Shown here: one piece after another, positions 26,130-36,044 of the stretch
How the letters are laid out: every line of letters starts with the position of its first letter
Numbering within the stretch: position 1 is the stretch's first letter
Assembly (NCBI RefSeq): GCF_022398325.1
Contig: NZ_JAKEVD010000015.1
Coordinates: 27,228-91,227, forward strand
DNA length: 64,000 nucleotides
Direction: 5' to 3'
From: Shewanella sp. Isolate13
GTDB lineage: Bacteria > Pseudomonadota > Gammaproteobacteria > Enterobacterales > Shewanellaceae
The notes under the pieces: model-generated
Told to the model about the DNA's origin: nothing
Databases searched by the model: none
The model's input: only the letters and a program-made list of their open reading frames with translations
Translations under genes and position numbers: made by a program

Positions 26130-27320
26130 ATGCAAAACCTGGTGATTTTAGGTGCGACAGGCTCCATTGGATCCAGCACTTTGAGTGTGGTGGCGTGTAA
26201 TTCACAGCAATACAAGGTATTTGCATTGGTGGCAAATACTAATGTCAGCAAGATGCTAGAGATCTGTACTACGCATCAGCCTAAGATTGCCCATATGGTG
26301 GATGCTAAAGCGGCTTTTGAGCTTAAGCAGCAGTTGCCAAGTCATTTAAATATCCAAGTAACAACCGGTGAAGATGAACTCTTGTCTCTGGTGAGCAGCA
26401 GCCAAGTTGACACCGTTATGGCGGCGATTGTTGGTGCCGCAGGTTTACCTTCGACATTGGCCGCCGTTAAAGCGGGTAAGCGTGTCTTACTGGCCAATAA
26501 AGAATCTTTGGTGATGTCGGGTAAGCTGTTTATCGAAGCGATGCAAGAATCTGGTGCGCAAGTATTACCGGTTGATAGTGAACACAATGCTATTTTTCAG
26601 TGTTTGTCAGAGCGTTCACAACTTGAGATTGGTCGCTGCGACTTAGCTGGAGCCGGTGTATCTCATATTTTGCTTACTGGCTCAGGCGGACCCTTCTTAA
26701 CGTCAGAGCTATCATCGCTATCGAGTATGACACCTGAGCAGGCTTGTAAACACCCTAACTGGTCAATGGGCCGCAAGATCTCCGTCGATTCTGCGACTAT
26801 GATGAATAAGGGCCTCGAGTATATCGAGGCGCGTTGGTTATTTAACGCAAGCTCCGAGCAATTAAAGGTCGTTATTCACCCGCAAAGTGTGATTCACTCC
26901 ATGGTACAGTATCGAGATGGCTCGGTATTAGCGCAGCTGGGGAACCCCGATATGCGTACACCAATTGCTCATTGTATGTCTTTTCCCGAGAGAATTAGCT
27001 CTGGAGTTGAACCTTTGGACTTTTTCAAAGTCGGACAGTTAAGCTTCTTAGAACCTGATTTTAATCGATTCCCCTGTTTAGCATTGGCAATTGAAGCCTG
27101 TAAACAAGGACAGGAAGCGACTACGGTATTAAATGCTGCTAACGAAATTTCAGTACAGGCATTTTTAGACGGTAAGATTCGCTTTACCGATATTGCAAGA
27201 ATAAACGAACAGAGCTTAATGAATACGGCAACGCATCCATTAAACAATATTGATGATATCTTGGCGTTAGATACGCAGAGCCGTCGATATACATTAGAAG
27301 CCATTAGCAAGCTCAATTAG
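26130..27320 (+). CDS. dxr: 1-deoxy-D-xylulose 5-phosphate reductoisomerase
   Basis: 396 aa, usual length. It carries out the second step of the MEP isoprenoid pathway, converting DXP to MEP with NADPH, thereby feeding UppS upstream. The NADPH motif [13 protein letters not shown] is at residues 8-20; [12 protein letters not shown] and the metal-binding [13 protein letters not shown] follow; the flexible loop and the C-terminal helical domain are complete. Tight spacing to cdsA (4 bp) and rseP (14 bp) indicates one operon. Confidence 0.97.
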   Translation: MQNLVILGATGSIGSSTLSVVACNSQQYKVFALVANTNVSKMLEICTTHQPKIAHMVDAKAAFELKQQLPSHLNIQVTTGEDELLSLVSSSQVDTVMAAIVGAAGLPSTLAAVKAGKRVLLANKESLVMSGKLFIEAMQESGAQVLPVDSEHNAIFQCLSERSQLEIGRCDLAGAGVSHILLTGSGGPFLTSELSSLSSMTPEQACKHPNWSMGRKISVDSATMMNKGLEYIEARWLFNASSEQLKVVIHPQSVIHSMVQYRDGSVLAQLGNPDMRTPIAHCMSFPERISSGVEPLDFFKVGQLSFLEPDFNRFPCLALAIEACKQGQEATTVLNAANEISVQAFLDGKIRFTDIARINEQSLMNTATHPLNNIDDILALDTQSRRYTLEAISKLN

Positions 27321-27334
27321 TTCAGAGGAAAGGG

Positions 27335-28705
27335 ATGATAGACTTTTTATGGAACTTAGGTTCCTTTATTGTTGCTTTAGGGATTTTAATTGCTGCCCAT
27401 GAATATGGACACTTTTGGGTGGCTCGCCGCTGTGGGGTAAAGGTCGAGCGATTCTCTATCGGCTTTGGTAAAGCCATTTGGCGTAAAATTGGGCAAGACG
27501 GCACCGAATACGTGGTTGCCGCTATTCCACTGGGTGGTTACGTTAAGATGCTCGATGAGCGTGTTGATGAGGTCCCTGAAGAGTTAAAAGAGCAAGCCTT
27601 CAACCGCAAGTCGGTTTGGCAGCGGATTGCGATTGTTAGCGCAGGTCCCATTGCAAACTTCCTGTTTGCGATTGTTGCACTCTACGCCATGTATCTTATT
27701 GGTGTTCCAGCCATAAAACCTGTTATTGATTCAACTCTCGCTGGCACGCCTGCTGCGCAAATCGTTGTTAAAGAGCCGATGCAAGTGATGGCTGTAGGCA
27801 GCCAAAAGGTTAGAGACTGGGAAGAAGTTAACCTTGCCTTAGCAGGTCACATCGGAGATAGCAAGGTCGATATTACGCTTGCGCCACTGTCTCGCCTAGA
27901 AGGCTCATCGGGTGATGAGCAGACCTACTCGCTAAATACCCAAGATTGGAAATTTGATCCTGAGAAGCAGTTGCCGATCACTGCAATTGGTCTTGGTATG
28001 TATCGTCCAGCTATTCTGCCTACGCTAGCCTTAGTCAGTGACGATGGCGCTGCTGGACTCGCTGGTATTAAGGTGGGTGATACCTTAGTCGCCATTGATG
28101 GCGAAACTTATAAAGATTGGCCACGCTTTGTGGAGATCATCCAGGGTTCAGCCAATAAGACGGTTACCATTACTGTGCGTCGTGATGGTGAGCAGTTAGC
28201 GATTAAGGTCACGCCAAAGTCTCGTGAGAATACCGAAGGTAAACTTGAGGGGGTTATTGGTGTCGCGCCAACCTCAGAGCCTTGGCCTGAGAATATGAAA
28301 GTGCAATTGGAATATGGATTCTTAGAGTCTTTTCCTGTTGCAGTAGATAAAACATGGCAACTTGTCTCTGTCAGCATTAAGATGATTGGCAAGTTACTTA
28401 CCGGTGACGTTTCAGTTAAAAACTTGAGTGGTCCTATTTCTATCGCACAAGGTGCGGGAAATAGCGCTGACGTTGGGCTGGTATATTTTTTAGGTTTTCT
28501 TGCATTGATAAGCGTGAACTTAGGCATTATTAACTTATTGCCTTTGCCAGTGTTAGATGGGGGACACCTTTTGTATTACTTCGTTGAGGTAATTACAGGC
28601 AGGCCTGTACCGGAGAAGGTACAGGAAATTGGATTCAGAATTGGGGCAGCATTGCTGCTGATGTTGATGAGTGTCGCGCTTTTCAATGACTTTTCCCGAC
28701 TCTGA
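27335..28705 (+). CDS. rseP: Site-2 protease RseP
   Basis: 456 aa inner-membrane zinc protease that makes the second cut in the anti-sigma factor RseA, releasing sigma E during envelope stress. The active-site HEYGH is at residues 22-26 in the first membrane segment; the third metal ligand is in LPVLDGGHLLYYF near 407. Two PDZ domains occupy the periplasmic middle (about 115-310). It sits directly upstream of bamA, linking the stress sensor to outer-membrane assembly. Confidence 0.96.
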   Translation: MIDFLWNLGSFIVALGILIAAHEYGHFWVARRCGVKVERFSIGFGKAIWRKIGQDGTEYVVAAIPLGGYVKMLDERVDEVPEELKEQAFNRKSVWQRIAIVSAGPIANFLFAIVALYAMYLIGVPAIKPVIDSTLAGTPAAQIVVKEPMQVMAVGSQKVRDWEEVNLALAGHIGDSKVDITLAPLSRLEGSSGDEQTYSLNTQDWKFDPEKQLPITAIGLGMYRPAILPTLALVSDDGAAGLAGIKVGDTLVAIDGETYKDWPRFVEIIQGSANKTVTITVRRDGEQLAIKVTPKSRENTEGKLEGVIGVAPTSEPWPENMKVQLEYGFLESFPVAVDKTWQLVSVSIKMIGKLLTGDVSVKNLSGPISIAQGAGNSADVGLVYFLGFLALISVNLGIINLLPLPVLDGGHLLYYFVEVITGRPVPEKVQEIGFRIGAALLLMLMSVALFNDFSRL

Positions 28706-28736
28706 GCAAGGACAGACAAATAATTAGAAGTGCTCT

Positions 28737-31220
28737 ATGAGATTGAATAAACTTTTTGCCTCGATGTTATTAGTCGGAGCGTCTTTTTCAGGGAACGGTT
28801 GGGCAGAGACATTCCAACCTTTTGAAGTAGCTGATATCCAAGTTGAAGGTTTACAGCGGGTTGCACTCGGTGCGGCTTTGCTTAACTTACCTGTGAAGGT
28901 AGGGGATACTGTTGATCAATTAAAATTGCAGCAAGCGATTAAGAGCTTGTACGCATCAACTAACTTCGAAAAAATTGAAGTGCTGCGAGACGGTAATGTG
29001 CTCGTGGTTAAAGTTACCGAGCGTCCAACCATTAGCTCAGTGACCTTCGAAGGTAACAAAGACATTAAAGATGAGCAGTTGCAGGAAAGTCTTGATGGCT
29101 CCGGCGTTAAAGTCGGTGAGTCACTGGACCGTACCATGCTCTCTGGTATTGAAAAAGGCTTACAGGACTTTTACTACGGTGTAGGTAAATACGGCGCTAA
29201 AGTAAAAGCCGAAATTATCAACTTACCTCGTAACCGAGTTGAGCTTAAGTTTACCTTTACCGAAGGCCTCGCAGCTGAAATTCGCCAGATTAATATCGTG
29301 GGTAACACCGAGTTTAGCGATGCTGAGCTGATCGGTATGCTAGAGCTTAAAGATTATGTGGCTTGGTGGGATCTATTTGGTGAGCGTCGCTATCAGAAGC
29401 AAAAGCTGCAAGCAGACTTAGAAACCATCAAGACCTACTATCAAAACCGTGGCTATATTCGTTTTGATGTGACCTCTACTCAGGTGGCGATGACCCCTGA
29501 TCGTAAAGGGCTTTATATCACCATCAACGTCGATGAAGGTGAGCAGTATAAAGTTAAAGACGTTAACTTAACGGGCGACTTAATGGGTAAGGAAGAGGTG
29601 TTAGAAGCCATCTTGCCATTAAAGTCTGGTGATATGTATAACGGCGGCGATGTGACCTTTACCGAAGAGATGTACGGTAAGTACCTTGGTCGATTCGGTT
29701 ACGCTTATCCAGAAGTTAAGACCTACCCAGAAATCGATGATGAGACTAAAGAAGTTAATCTTAATATCAACATCAATCCGGGTAAGCGCGTTTATGTACG
29801 CAATATTAGCTTCAGTGGCAACACCGTCACTAAAGACGAGGTGATGCGTCGTCAGTTACGTCAGATGGAAGGTGCATGGCTTAACTCGGCGCAAGTCGAG
29901 CTGTCAAAATCTAACCTTAACCGTCTTGGCTACTTCGAAACCGTAGATACTGAAACGGTACAGGTGCCTGGCACCGATGATCTGGTCGATGTGGCATTTA
30001 ACGTTAAAGAGCAGCCATCGGGATCATTTAACGCCGGTGTGGGTTACGGTACTGAATCGGGTCTTAGCTTACAGTTTGGTGTGCAGCAGAGTAACTTCCT
30101 CGGTACGGGTAACCAAGCGGGTGTTAACTTAAACACCAACAAGTACTCGAAGAACGTCAATATTAACTATACCGATCCTTACTTCACTAAAGATGGCGTG
30201 AGCCTTGGTGGTAGTATCTATTGGAGTGAGTTTGATGCGGACGAGGCAAACTTGGAAGCCTATAAGAACAGTTCTTATGGTATCTCGCTGAACTCTGGCT
30301 TCCCGATTAACGAATATAACCGTATTAACGGCGGTATCGGCTATCGCCATAACGAAATTTCTGAAATTTCAGCCTATGAGCAGGCGATTCGTTTTTACGA
30401 TATCTATCGTGACAGTGACGATCCAAATGCCGGCTTAAGTTTCGATAACTTCGAACTGAGCCTAGGTTGGTCCCGTAGTAACTTGAACCGCGGAACCTTC
30501 CCATCGGATGGTTCATCGCAACGTTTAAACGGTAAAATGACGGTACCTGGATCAGATCTGCAGTACTTCAAAGCGGATTTCGATACCAACTTTTACTTCC
30601 CGCTTAACCGTAGCCACAGCTTTGTTATGCTAGCTCGTGGACGTTTAGGTTACGGTAACGGTTATGGTAAATTTAATGATAACGACCAAATTTTACCGTT
30701 CTGGGAAAACTACTATTCAGGTGGTAGTAGCTCACTACGTGGCTTTAAGTCTAACTCTGTGGGCCCACGTTCATTCTACTTGTATCGTGGTAGTGAGCCA
30801 TGCTCACCTGATCCATCGGGTGAAGGTTGTAGTCTGCCGGGCGATCCTAACCAGATCCAGGTTAGCTCAGGTCGCTCAATTGGTGGTAATGCCATTGCAA
30901 CGGCAAGCTTAGAGTTAATCGTGCCAACCCCATTCTTGGATGAGGCCTATACAAATTCTGTACGTACTAGCTTCTTTGTGGATGCGGGTAACGTATGGGA
31001 CACTGAGTTTGACTACGATTCATATCGTTATCTTCCAGTTGAAGAGTTTGATAAACTGCAAGATTATAGCGATCCGAGCCGTATTCGTGCCTCATGGGGC
31101 ATGAGCGTGCAGTGGTTATCACCGATGGGACCTATGGTCTTTAGCCTTGCATGGCCAATCAAGGAATACGAGGATGATGAAACAGAGATCTTCTCGTTTA
31201 ATATTGGTAAAACTTTCTAA
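28737..31220 (+). CDS. bamA: Outer membrane assembly factor BamA
   Basis: 827 aa Omp85 protein that folds beta barrels into the outer membrane. Residues 1-23 are a signal peptide; five POTRA domains span about 24-420; the 16-strand barrel follows and ends in the required C-terminal Phe. The loop 6 motif SLRGFKSNSVGP is intact, and the nearby extracellular loop has a cysteine pair (EPCSP...GEGCS) in the same place as in E. coli. It lies between rseP and skp, the conserved order. Confidence 0.97.
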   Translation: MRLNKLFASMLLVGASFSGNGWAETFQPFEVADIQVEGLQRVALGAALLNLPVKVGDTVDQLKLQQAIKSLYASTNFEKIEVLRDGNVLVVKVTERPTISSVTFEGNKDIKDEQLQESLDGSGVKVGESLDRTMLSGIEKGLQDFYYGVGKYGAKVKAEIINLPRNRVELKFTFTEGLAAEIRQINIVGNTEFSDAELIGMLELKDYVAWWDLFGERRYQKQKLQADLETIKTYYQNRGYIRFDVTSTQVAMTPDRKGLYITINVDEGEQYKVKDVNLTGDLMGKEEVLEAILPLKSGDMYNGGDVTFTEEMYGKYLGRFGYAYPEVKTYPEIDDETKEVNLNININPGKRVYVRNISFSGNTVTKDEVMRRQLRQMEGAWLNSAQVELSKSNLNRLGYFETVDTETVQVPGTDDLVDVAFNVKEQPSGSFNAGVGYGTESGLSLQFGVQQSNFLGTGNQAGVNLNTNKYSKNVNINYTDPYFTKDGVSLGGSIYWSEFDADEANLEAYKNSSYGISLNSGFPINEYNRINGGIGYRHNEISEISAYEQAIRFYDIYRDSDDPNAGLSFDNFELSLGWSRSNLNRGTFPSDGSSQRLNGKMTVPGSDLQYFKADFDTNFYFPLNRSHSFVMLARGRLGYGNGYGKFNDNDQILPFWENYYSGGSSSLRGFKSNSVGPRSFYLYRGSEPCSPDPSGEGCSLPGDPNQIQVSSGRSIGGNAIATASLELIVPTPFLDEAYTNSVRTSFFVDAGNVWDTEFDYDSYRYLPVEEFDKLQDYSDPSRIRASWGMSVQWLSPMGPMVFSLAWPIKEYEDDETEIFSFNIGKTF

Positions 31221-31269
31221 AATCAATTTGAAAAACATCGGCAAGTTTTGCTGAGTAAAGGAGTTTGTT

Positions 31270-31776
31270 TTGAATAAGATGTTGAATCGCGCAGTGATGG
31301 TTATGGTTCTTATGGGGGCCCCACTTGCGGCGCACGCTGAGAAGATTGCAGTAGTTGATATGCAAGCAGTATTCGAGCAGTTACCACAGCGCGAGCAAGT
31401 GAACGAAACACTTAAGGCTGAGTTCGGTGACCGCGTTGCAGAAGTTCAGAAGATGCAGGAAGAGCTACGTGGTCTGCTAGAAAAGCAGCAGCGTGATGCT
31501 GCGCTAATGAGCGAGTCTCAGAAGACCGAAATGGTGCGCAAGATGGAATCAATGAAAGCTGAGCTACAATTGAAAGGCAAGGCTTTAGATGAAGATATGC
31601 GTCGCCGTAACGGTGAAGAGCAGAACAAACTGCTTCTACAAGTTCAAAAGACAATTAACTCTATTGCTGAAAAAGAGCAATATGACATGGTGCTTCAACG
31701 TGGCGCCGTTATCTATGTTAAGCCAAGCGCTGACATCAGTAACAAAGTGGTTGAAGCTTTAGGTAAAGGCAATTAA
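31270..31776 (+). CDS. skp: Periplasmic chaperone Skp (OmpH family)
   Basis: 168 aa. Residues 1-23 form a signal peptide ending AHA. The mature part begins EKIAVVDMQAVFEQLPQRE, then has two long charged helices that make the tentacles of the trimer (about 45-125), and ends in the beta core. It holds unfolded outer membrane proteins on their way to BamA, encoded just upstream. The start is a TTG at 31270, six bases after GGAG; the ATG at 31279 is an alternative with worse spacing. Confidence 0.94.
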   Translation: MNKMLNRAVMVMVLMGAPLAAHAEKIAVVDMQAVFEQLPQREQVNETLKAEFGDRVAEVQKMQEELRGLLEKQQRDAALMSESQKTEMVRKMESMKAELQLKGKALDEDMRRRNGEEQNKLLLQVQKTINSIAEKEQYDMVLQRGAVIYVKPSADISNKVVEALGKGN

Positions 31777-31780
31777 ATAG

Positions 31781-32797
31781 ATGAAAAGCTATACTTTAAG
31801 AGTATTGGCTGACCATTTAAATGCAGATGTTCAAGGTGATGACTCAGTTGAAGTTTCAACTGTAGGCACCTTGGACGGTGCAGGTCCAGGTCAAATCTCT
31901 TTCTTGGCAAATTCTAAATATCGCTCGCAGCTGCAAACCACAGCTGCGTCGGCGATCTTGATGACGCCTGCCGATGCAGAAGGTTTTGCTGGCAACGCGA
32001 TCGTACTTAACGATCCCTATGTTGGTTTTGCTCGCATCGCACAATTTCTCGATACCACACCAAAGGCTGCCGATAGCATCCACCCGTCTGCACAGATAGC
32101 GGCTTCTGCTATGTTAGGCGAGGGTGTGGCTATTGGTGCAAATGCGGTCATTGGTGAAAATGTTATCCTAGGCAACAATGTTCAGATTGGTGCGGGTAGT
32201 GTCGTTGGCCAAGACAGCGTTATTGGTTCAAACACCCTGCTATGGGCTAATGTTACCGTTTACCACAATGTGCATTTAGGCCAAGACTGTATCATTCACT
32301 CTGGTGCAGTTTTAGGTTCAGATGGCTTTGGTTATGCTAATGAGCGTGGGCAGTGGGTTAAAATTCCACAAACTGGCGGCGTTCGCATCGGTGACCGTGT
32401 TGAGATTGGTGCAAACACTACTGTAGATCGTGGTGCTATCGACCATACCGAAATTCACGATGGTGTCATTATCGATAACCAAGTACAGATTGCCCATAAC
32501 GATATTATCGGTGCTAATACGGCTATCGCCGGCTCAACAGTTGTCGCTGGCAGTGTCACTATTGGTAAACACTGTATTATTGGTGGTAACTGTGCGATTT
32601 CAGGCCACTTAAGTATTACTGATGGCGTGCATATTACCGGTAGTACCAACATCACTAGCGTGATTAGAGAGCCAGGGGTTTATTCATCTGCAACTGTTGC
32701 GATGGACAATAAGCTTTGGCGCAAGAATACCGTTCGTTTTAGACAGTTAGATACGCTATTCCAACGTGTGAAGACACTTGAAAATAACGTAAAGTAA
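31781..32797 (+). CDS. lpxD: UDP-3-O-(3-hydroxyacyl)glucosamine N-acyltransferase
   Basis: 338 aa, near the 341 of E. coli. It adds the second acyl chain in lipid A synthesis. The N-terminal uridine-binding domain (about 1-100) is followed by a left-handed beta helix of hexapeptides (AIGANAVIGENVILGNNVQIG), with the catalytic His region HSGAVLGSDGFGYANE, and a C-terminal helix (RQLDTLFQRVKTLE). It starts 4 bp after skp and directly abuts the fabZ reading frame. Confidence 0.97.
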   Translation: MKSYTLRVLADHLNADVQGDDSVEVSTVGTLDGAGPGQISFLANSKYRSQLQTTAASAILMTPADAEGFAGNAIVLNDPYVGFARIAQFLDTTPKAADSIHPSAQIAASAMLGEGVAIGANAVIGENVILGNNVQIGAGSVVGQDSVIGSNTLLWANVTVYHNVHLGQDCIIHSGAVLGSDGFGYANERGQWVKIPQTGGVRIGDRVEIGANTTVDRGAIDHTEIHDGVIIDNQVQIAHNDIIGANTAIAGSTVVAGSVTIGKHCIIGGNCAISGHLSITDGVHITGSTNITSVIREPGVYSSATVAMDNKLWRKNTVRFRQLDTLFQRVKTLENNVK

Positions 32798-32833
32798 TTG
32801 AATTACTGCTTAGAGCAGATAAAGGAAAATTTC

Positions 32834-33295
32834 GTGTCAAATCAATTGAATACAATGGATATCAAAGAGATCCTAAAATTTTTACCTCATCGATATCCAT
32901 TTTTATTGATCGATAGAGTGCTAGACTTTACTCCTGGTGAGACTCTACATGCTATTAAGAATGTCACTATCAATGAGCCATTTTTCCAGGGGCACTTCCC
33001 GGTTCAACCAGTGATGCCAGGTGTATTGATTTTAGAAGCGATGGCGCAGGCAACTGGCTTGTTGGCTTTTAAAACCATGAGTGAAGAGCCTTCTAATGAC
33101 GCGTTATACTATTTTGCTGGTATCGATAATGCGCGTTTTAAGCGTGTCGTTGAGCCGGGCGACCAACTTCATTTTGAAGTGAAAATGATTAAAGAGCGCC
33201 GTGGGATTGGCGTATTTACTGGTGTTGCCAAAGTGGATGGCGAGGTTGTTTGTTCAGCCGAGATTATGTGTGCACGTAGAGAGATTTCTAAGTGA
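32834..33295 (+). CDS. fabZ: (3R)-hydroxyacyl-ACP dehydratase FabZ
   Basis: 153 aa from the GTG at 32834. AAAGGAAA lies just before it, whereas the upstream TTG at 32798 has none and would make the protein too long. The hot-dog fold has the catalytic His54 and Glu68 in [20 protein letters not shown]. It dehydrates 3-hydroxyacyl-ACP in fatty acid synthesis and so competes with LpxA and LpxD for substrate; clustering with lpx genes is universal. The stop overlaps the lpxA start (GTGA). Confidence 0.97.
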   Translation: MSNQLNTMDIKEILKFLPHRYPFLLIDRVLDFTPGETLHAIKNVTINEPFFQGHFPVQPVMPGVLILEAMAQATGLLAFKTMSEEPSNDALYYFAGIDNARFKRVVEPGDQLHFEVKMIKERRGIGVFTGVAKVDGEVVCSAEIMCARREISK

Positions 33296-34062
33296 TTGAT
33301 AAATTAGCTTACATCCACCCAGATGCCAAGATTGGTAACAATGTCACTATCGGTCCTTGGACCTATATTGGCGCCGATGTCGAAATTGGTGATGATTGTT
33401 GGTTCAGCTCACACGTTGTTGTGAAAGGTCCAACCGTTATTGGTAAAGGTAATAAGTTCTACCAGTTCGCCTCTGTGGGTGAAGATTGCCAAGATAAAAA
33501 GTATGCCGGTGAAGCGACTCGCTTGATTATTGGTGACAACAACGTGATCCGTGAATCGGTGACGATTCACCGTGGTACGACTCAGGATAACTGGGAAACA
33601 CGTATTGGCTCAAATAACCTGTTCATGGCTTATGTGCATATTGCTCATGACTGTGTGGTTGGTAGCAACGTGATTATGGCCAACAATGCTTCGATTGCGG
33701 GCCATGTACATGTTGGCGACTGGGCTATCTTAGGTGGTATGACAGGCGTTCACCAGTTCGTTCATATCGGCGCGCACGCATTTACAGCGGGCAGCTCATT
33801 GATCCTTAACGATGTACCACCTTTTGTGATGGCATCGGGTCAACCAGCCATACCTAGAGGCTTAAATATCGAAGGTATGAAACGCCGTGGCTTCTCTAAA
33901 GAGTCGCAACTTTCGGTCCGTCGAGCCTATAAGACCTTATACCGCAGCAGCTTGACTGTTGCTGAGGCCGTAGAGCAGCTAAAAGAGGCTGCAGTGGATG
34001 ATGAGCAGGTTAAGTCCTTAATAGACTTTGTCGCTTCCTCGCAGCGAGGCATCATTCGCTAG
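33292..34062 (+). CDS. lpxA: Acyl-[ACP]-UDP-N-acetylglucosamine O-acyltransferase
   Basis: 256 aa; catalyses the first step of lipid A synthesis. The beta-helix hexapeptides ([21 protein letters not shown]) and the catalytic histidine in [14 protein letters not shown] are present, and the C-terminal helical domain is complete. The start is GTG at 33292, overlapping the fabZ stop by 4 bp. A hairpin with T tract follows before lpxB. Confidence 0.97.
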   Translation: MIDKLAYIHPDAKIGNNVTIGPWTYIGADVEIGDDCWFSSHVVVKGPTVIGKGNKFYQFASVGEDCQDKKYAGEATRLIIGDNNVIRESVTIHRGTTQDNWETRIGSNNLFMAYVHIAHDCVVGSNVIMANNASIAGHVHVGDWAILGGMTGVHQFVHIGAHAFTAGSSLILNDVPPFVMASGQPAIPRGLNIEGMKRRGFSKESQLSVRRAYKTLYRSSLTVAEAVEQLKEAAVDDEQVKSLIDFVASSQRGIIR

Positions 34063-34071
34063 TCAAGCCAT

Positions 34072-34102
34072 AGAACCCGTGTAAAAGCGGGTTCTTTGTT
34101 TC
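34072..34102 (+). terminator. Hairpin terminator between lpxA and lpxB
   Basis: AGAACCCG (34072-34079) pairs with CGGGTTCT (34088-34095), followed by TTGTTT. It is inside the otherwise tight lpx operon, so it would reduce or end transcription before lpxB. Confidence 0.75.
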
Positions 34103-34132
34103 CACCTCATCATCAATGACAGACGCCATTCT

Positions 34133-35284
34133 ATGAGTTCAAACAATCCTCGTGTATTTGCAATGGTTGCCGGAGAGATCTCGGGTGACATCTTGGGTGC
34201 AGGCTTAATAAAAGCGCTGCAGACCCGATATCCAGACGCCAAATTTGTCGGTATAGGGGGGCCTCGCATGGAAGCCCTTGGTTTTGAGTCTATCTTCTCT
34301 TATGAAGAGTTGGCAGTGATGGGGATAGTCGAGGTCTTGTCCCGCCTTCCTAGATTGCTAAAAGTGCGCGCAACACTAATCGAGGAGTTGGTTAAGATAA
34401 ACCCAGACTGTTTTATTGGTATCGATGCCCCAGACTTTAATATCGGCCTAGAGTTAAAACTTAAGAACCGTGGCATTAAAACCGTACATTACGTGAGCCC
34501 ATCGGTGTGGGCATGGCGACCAAAGCGTATTTTCAAAATTGCTAAAGCAACCGACATGGTGTTGTCGCTGCTACCTTTTGAAAAGGCGTTTTACGATGAA
34601 TACCAAGTGCCTTGTACCTTTGTCGGCCATACGCTTGCCGATGATATTCCATTGGATAGCCCTAAAACTGTTGCCAGAGAGCTACTCGGTCTAGACAAGG
34701 ACGCCGAATATTTAGCGATACTCCCGGGGTCTCGTGGTGGTGAACTTAAGATGTTAGCTGAGCCATTTGTTAAAGCGGCGAGTCTTATCAAGCAGCGTTA
34801 CCCAGATATTAAGTTTGTCACGCCACTGGTAAACCAGAAACGTCGTGAGCAATTTGAGCAGGCGTTACGTGAACATGCGCCGAACTTGGAAATTCATTTG
34901 GTCGAAGGGCAATCTCGCGAAGTGATGGCGGCTGCCGATTGCATCTTGTTAGCATCGGGCACGGCGACATTAGAGGCGATGCTCGTTAAGCGTCCTATGG
35001 TGGTGGCTTATCGCGTTAGTCCAATTACTTACCGCATCGCTAAAGGTATGATGCTCACTAAGCGCTACTCCTTGCCGAATCTACTCGCAGATGATGATAT
35101 TGTCGAAGAGCTTATTCAGGCTGACTGTACGCCTGAAAAAATTGCCAAAGCGGTAAGTGTGCAGCTCGATAGCGATTTTAACCCTATGTATGAGCGCTTT
35201 ATGCAGATGCATAAGACCCTACGTTGTGACGCCAGTGCGCGCGCGGCAGATGCAGTGATTAAGCTAGTAGAGGATAAAGTTTAA
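34133..35284 (+). CDS. lpxB: Lipid A disaccharide synthase
   Basis: 383 aa glycosyltransferase (GT19) that joins UDP-diacylglucosamine and lipid X. The motifs [28 protein letters not shown] and [12 protein letters not shown] agree with E. coli LpxB (382 aa). It overlaps rnhB by 1 bp (TAATG). A terminator-like hairpin 30-60 bp upstream, unlike the tight joints elsewhere in this operon, suggests that lpxB-rnhB also have a separate transcript. Confidence 0.97.
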   Translation: MSSNNPRVFAMVAGEISGDILGAGLIKALQTRYPDAKFVGIGGPRMEALGFESIFSYEELAVMGIVEVLSRLPRLLKVRATLIEELVKINPDCFIGIDAPDFNIGLELKLKNRGIKTVHYVSPSVWAWRPKRIFKIAKATDMVLSLLPFEKAFYDEYQVPCTFVGHTLADDIPLDSPKTVARELLGLDKDAEYLAILPGSRGGELKMLAEPFVKAASLIKQRYPDIKFVTPLVNQKRREQFEQALREHAPNLEIHLVEGQSREVMAAADCILLASGTATLEAMLVKRPMVVAYRVSPITYRIAKGMMLTKRYSLPNLLADDDIVEELIQADCTPEKIAKAVSVQLDSDFNPMYERFMQMHKTLRCDASARAADAVIKLVEDKV

Positions 35285-35895
35285 TGGCGGTGATTAAAGG
35301 TATTACACCAGAGCAGGTGGCTCAAATTTGTGTCGGACATTACGCTGGTGTTGACGAGGTTGGTCGTGGTCCGTTAATCGGTAACGTCGTGACAGCTGCG
35401 GTCATTTTAGACCCGAACAATCCTATTGAAGGCTTGAACGACTCTAAGAAACTATCTGAGAAGAAGCGTGAGTTATTGTTTGAACAGATCCAGCAAAAGG
35501 CGCTGAGTGTCAGTGTCGGCTCGGCAACACCTGCAGAGATCGATGAGCTCAATATTTTACATGCGACTATGCTTGCCATGCAGCGCGCAGTTGCAGGACT
35601 GAGCATTAAACCTAGCAGCGTATTAGTCGATGGTAATCGTACACCGGACTTTGGCGTTGAGAGCCATGCAATCGTTAAAGGCGATGGGCTTATCGATGCC
35701 ATCAGTGCGGCATCAATTATCGCAAAAGTTGTCCGTGATAGAGAGATGGACGCCCTTGCCGCGCAATATCCAGAGTATGGTTTTGAAAAGCATAAGGGTT
35801 ACCCGACCAAGGCGCATTTTGAAGCGTTAGCTCAGCATGGCGTGTTGCCTGAACATCGTAAGAGTTTTAGGCCTGTACGAGAAGCAATGGAATAA
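35284..35895 (+). CDS. rnhB: Ribonuclease HII
   Basis: 203 aa. It nicks RNA-DNA hybrids and removes misinserted ribonucleotides. The active-site acidic residues are visible in [16 protein letters not shown] (about 20-21), in VLVDGNRTP and in [12 protein letters not shown]. The start overlaps the lpxB stop by one base, so translation is coupled. dnaE follows 149 bp later. Confidence 0.97.
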   Translation: MAVIKGITPEQVAQICVGHYAGVDEVGRGPLIGNVVTAAVILDPNNPIEGLNDSKKLSEKKRELLFEQIQQKALSVSVGSATPAEIDELNILHATMLAMQRAVAGLSIKPSSVLVDGNRTPDFGVESHAIVKGDGLIDAISAASIIAKVVRDREMDALAAQYPEYGFEKHKGYPTKAHFEALAQHGVLPEHRKSFRPVREAME

Positions 35896-36044
35896 ATTTA
35901 TAGTCTTTAGTGTTTTCCGCTGTTTGAAAAGTAATACATCTACCCCTAGGGTTAGCAGTTTAACTTGTTTGCTGCTGGCCCTTGTTTTACTCTGTAAGAT
36001 TCATTATTTGTCTTCGTCTACCCAATATAAAGATACTCCAAATT

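Noticed and set aside
30770..30850. Cysteine-containing loop in BamA as an insertion
   Set aside because: E. coli BamA has a cysteine pair in the same extracellular loop.
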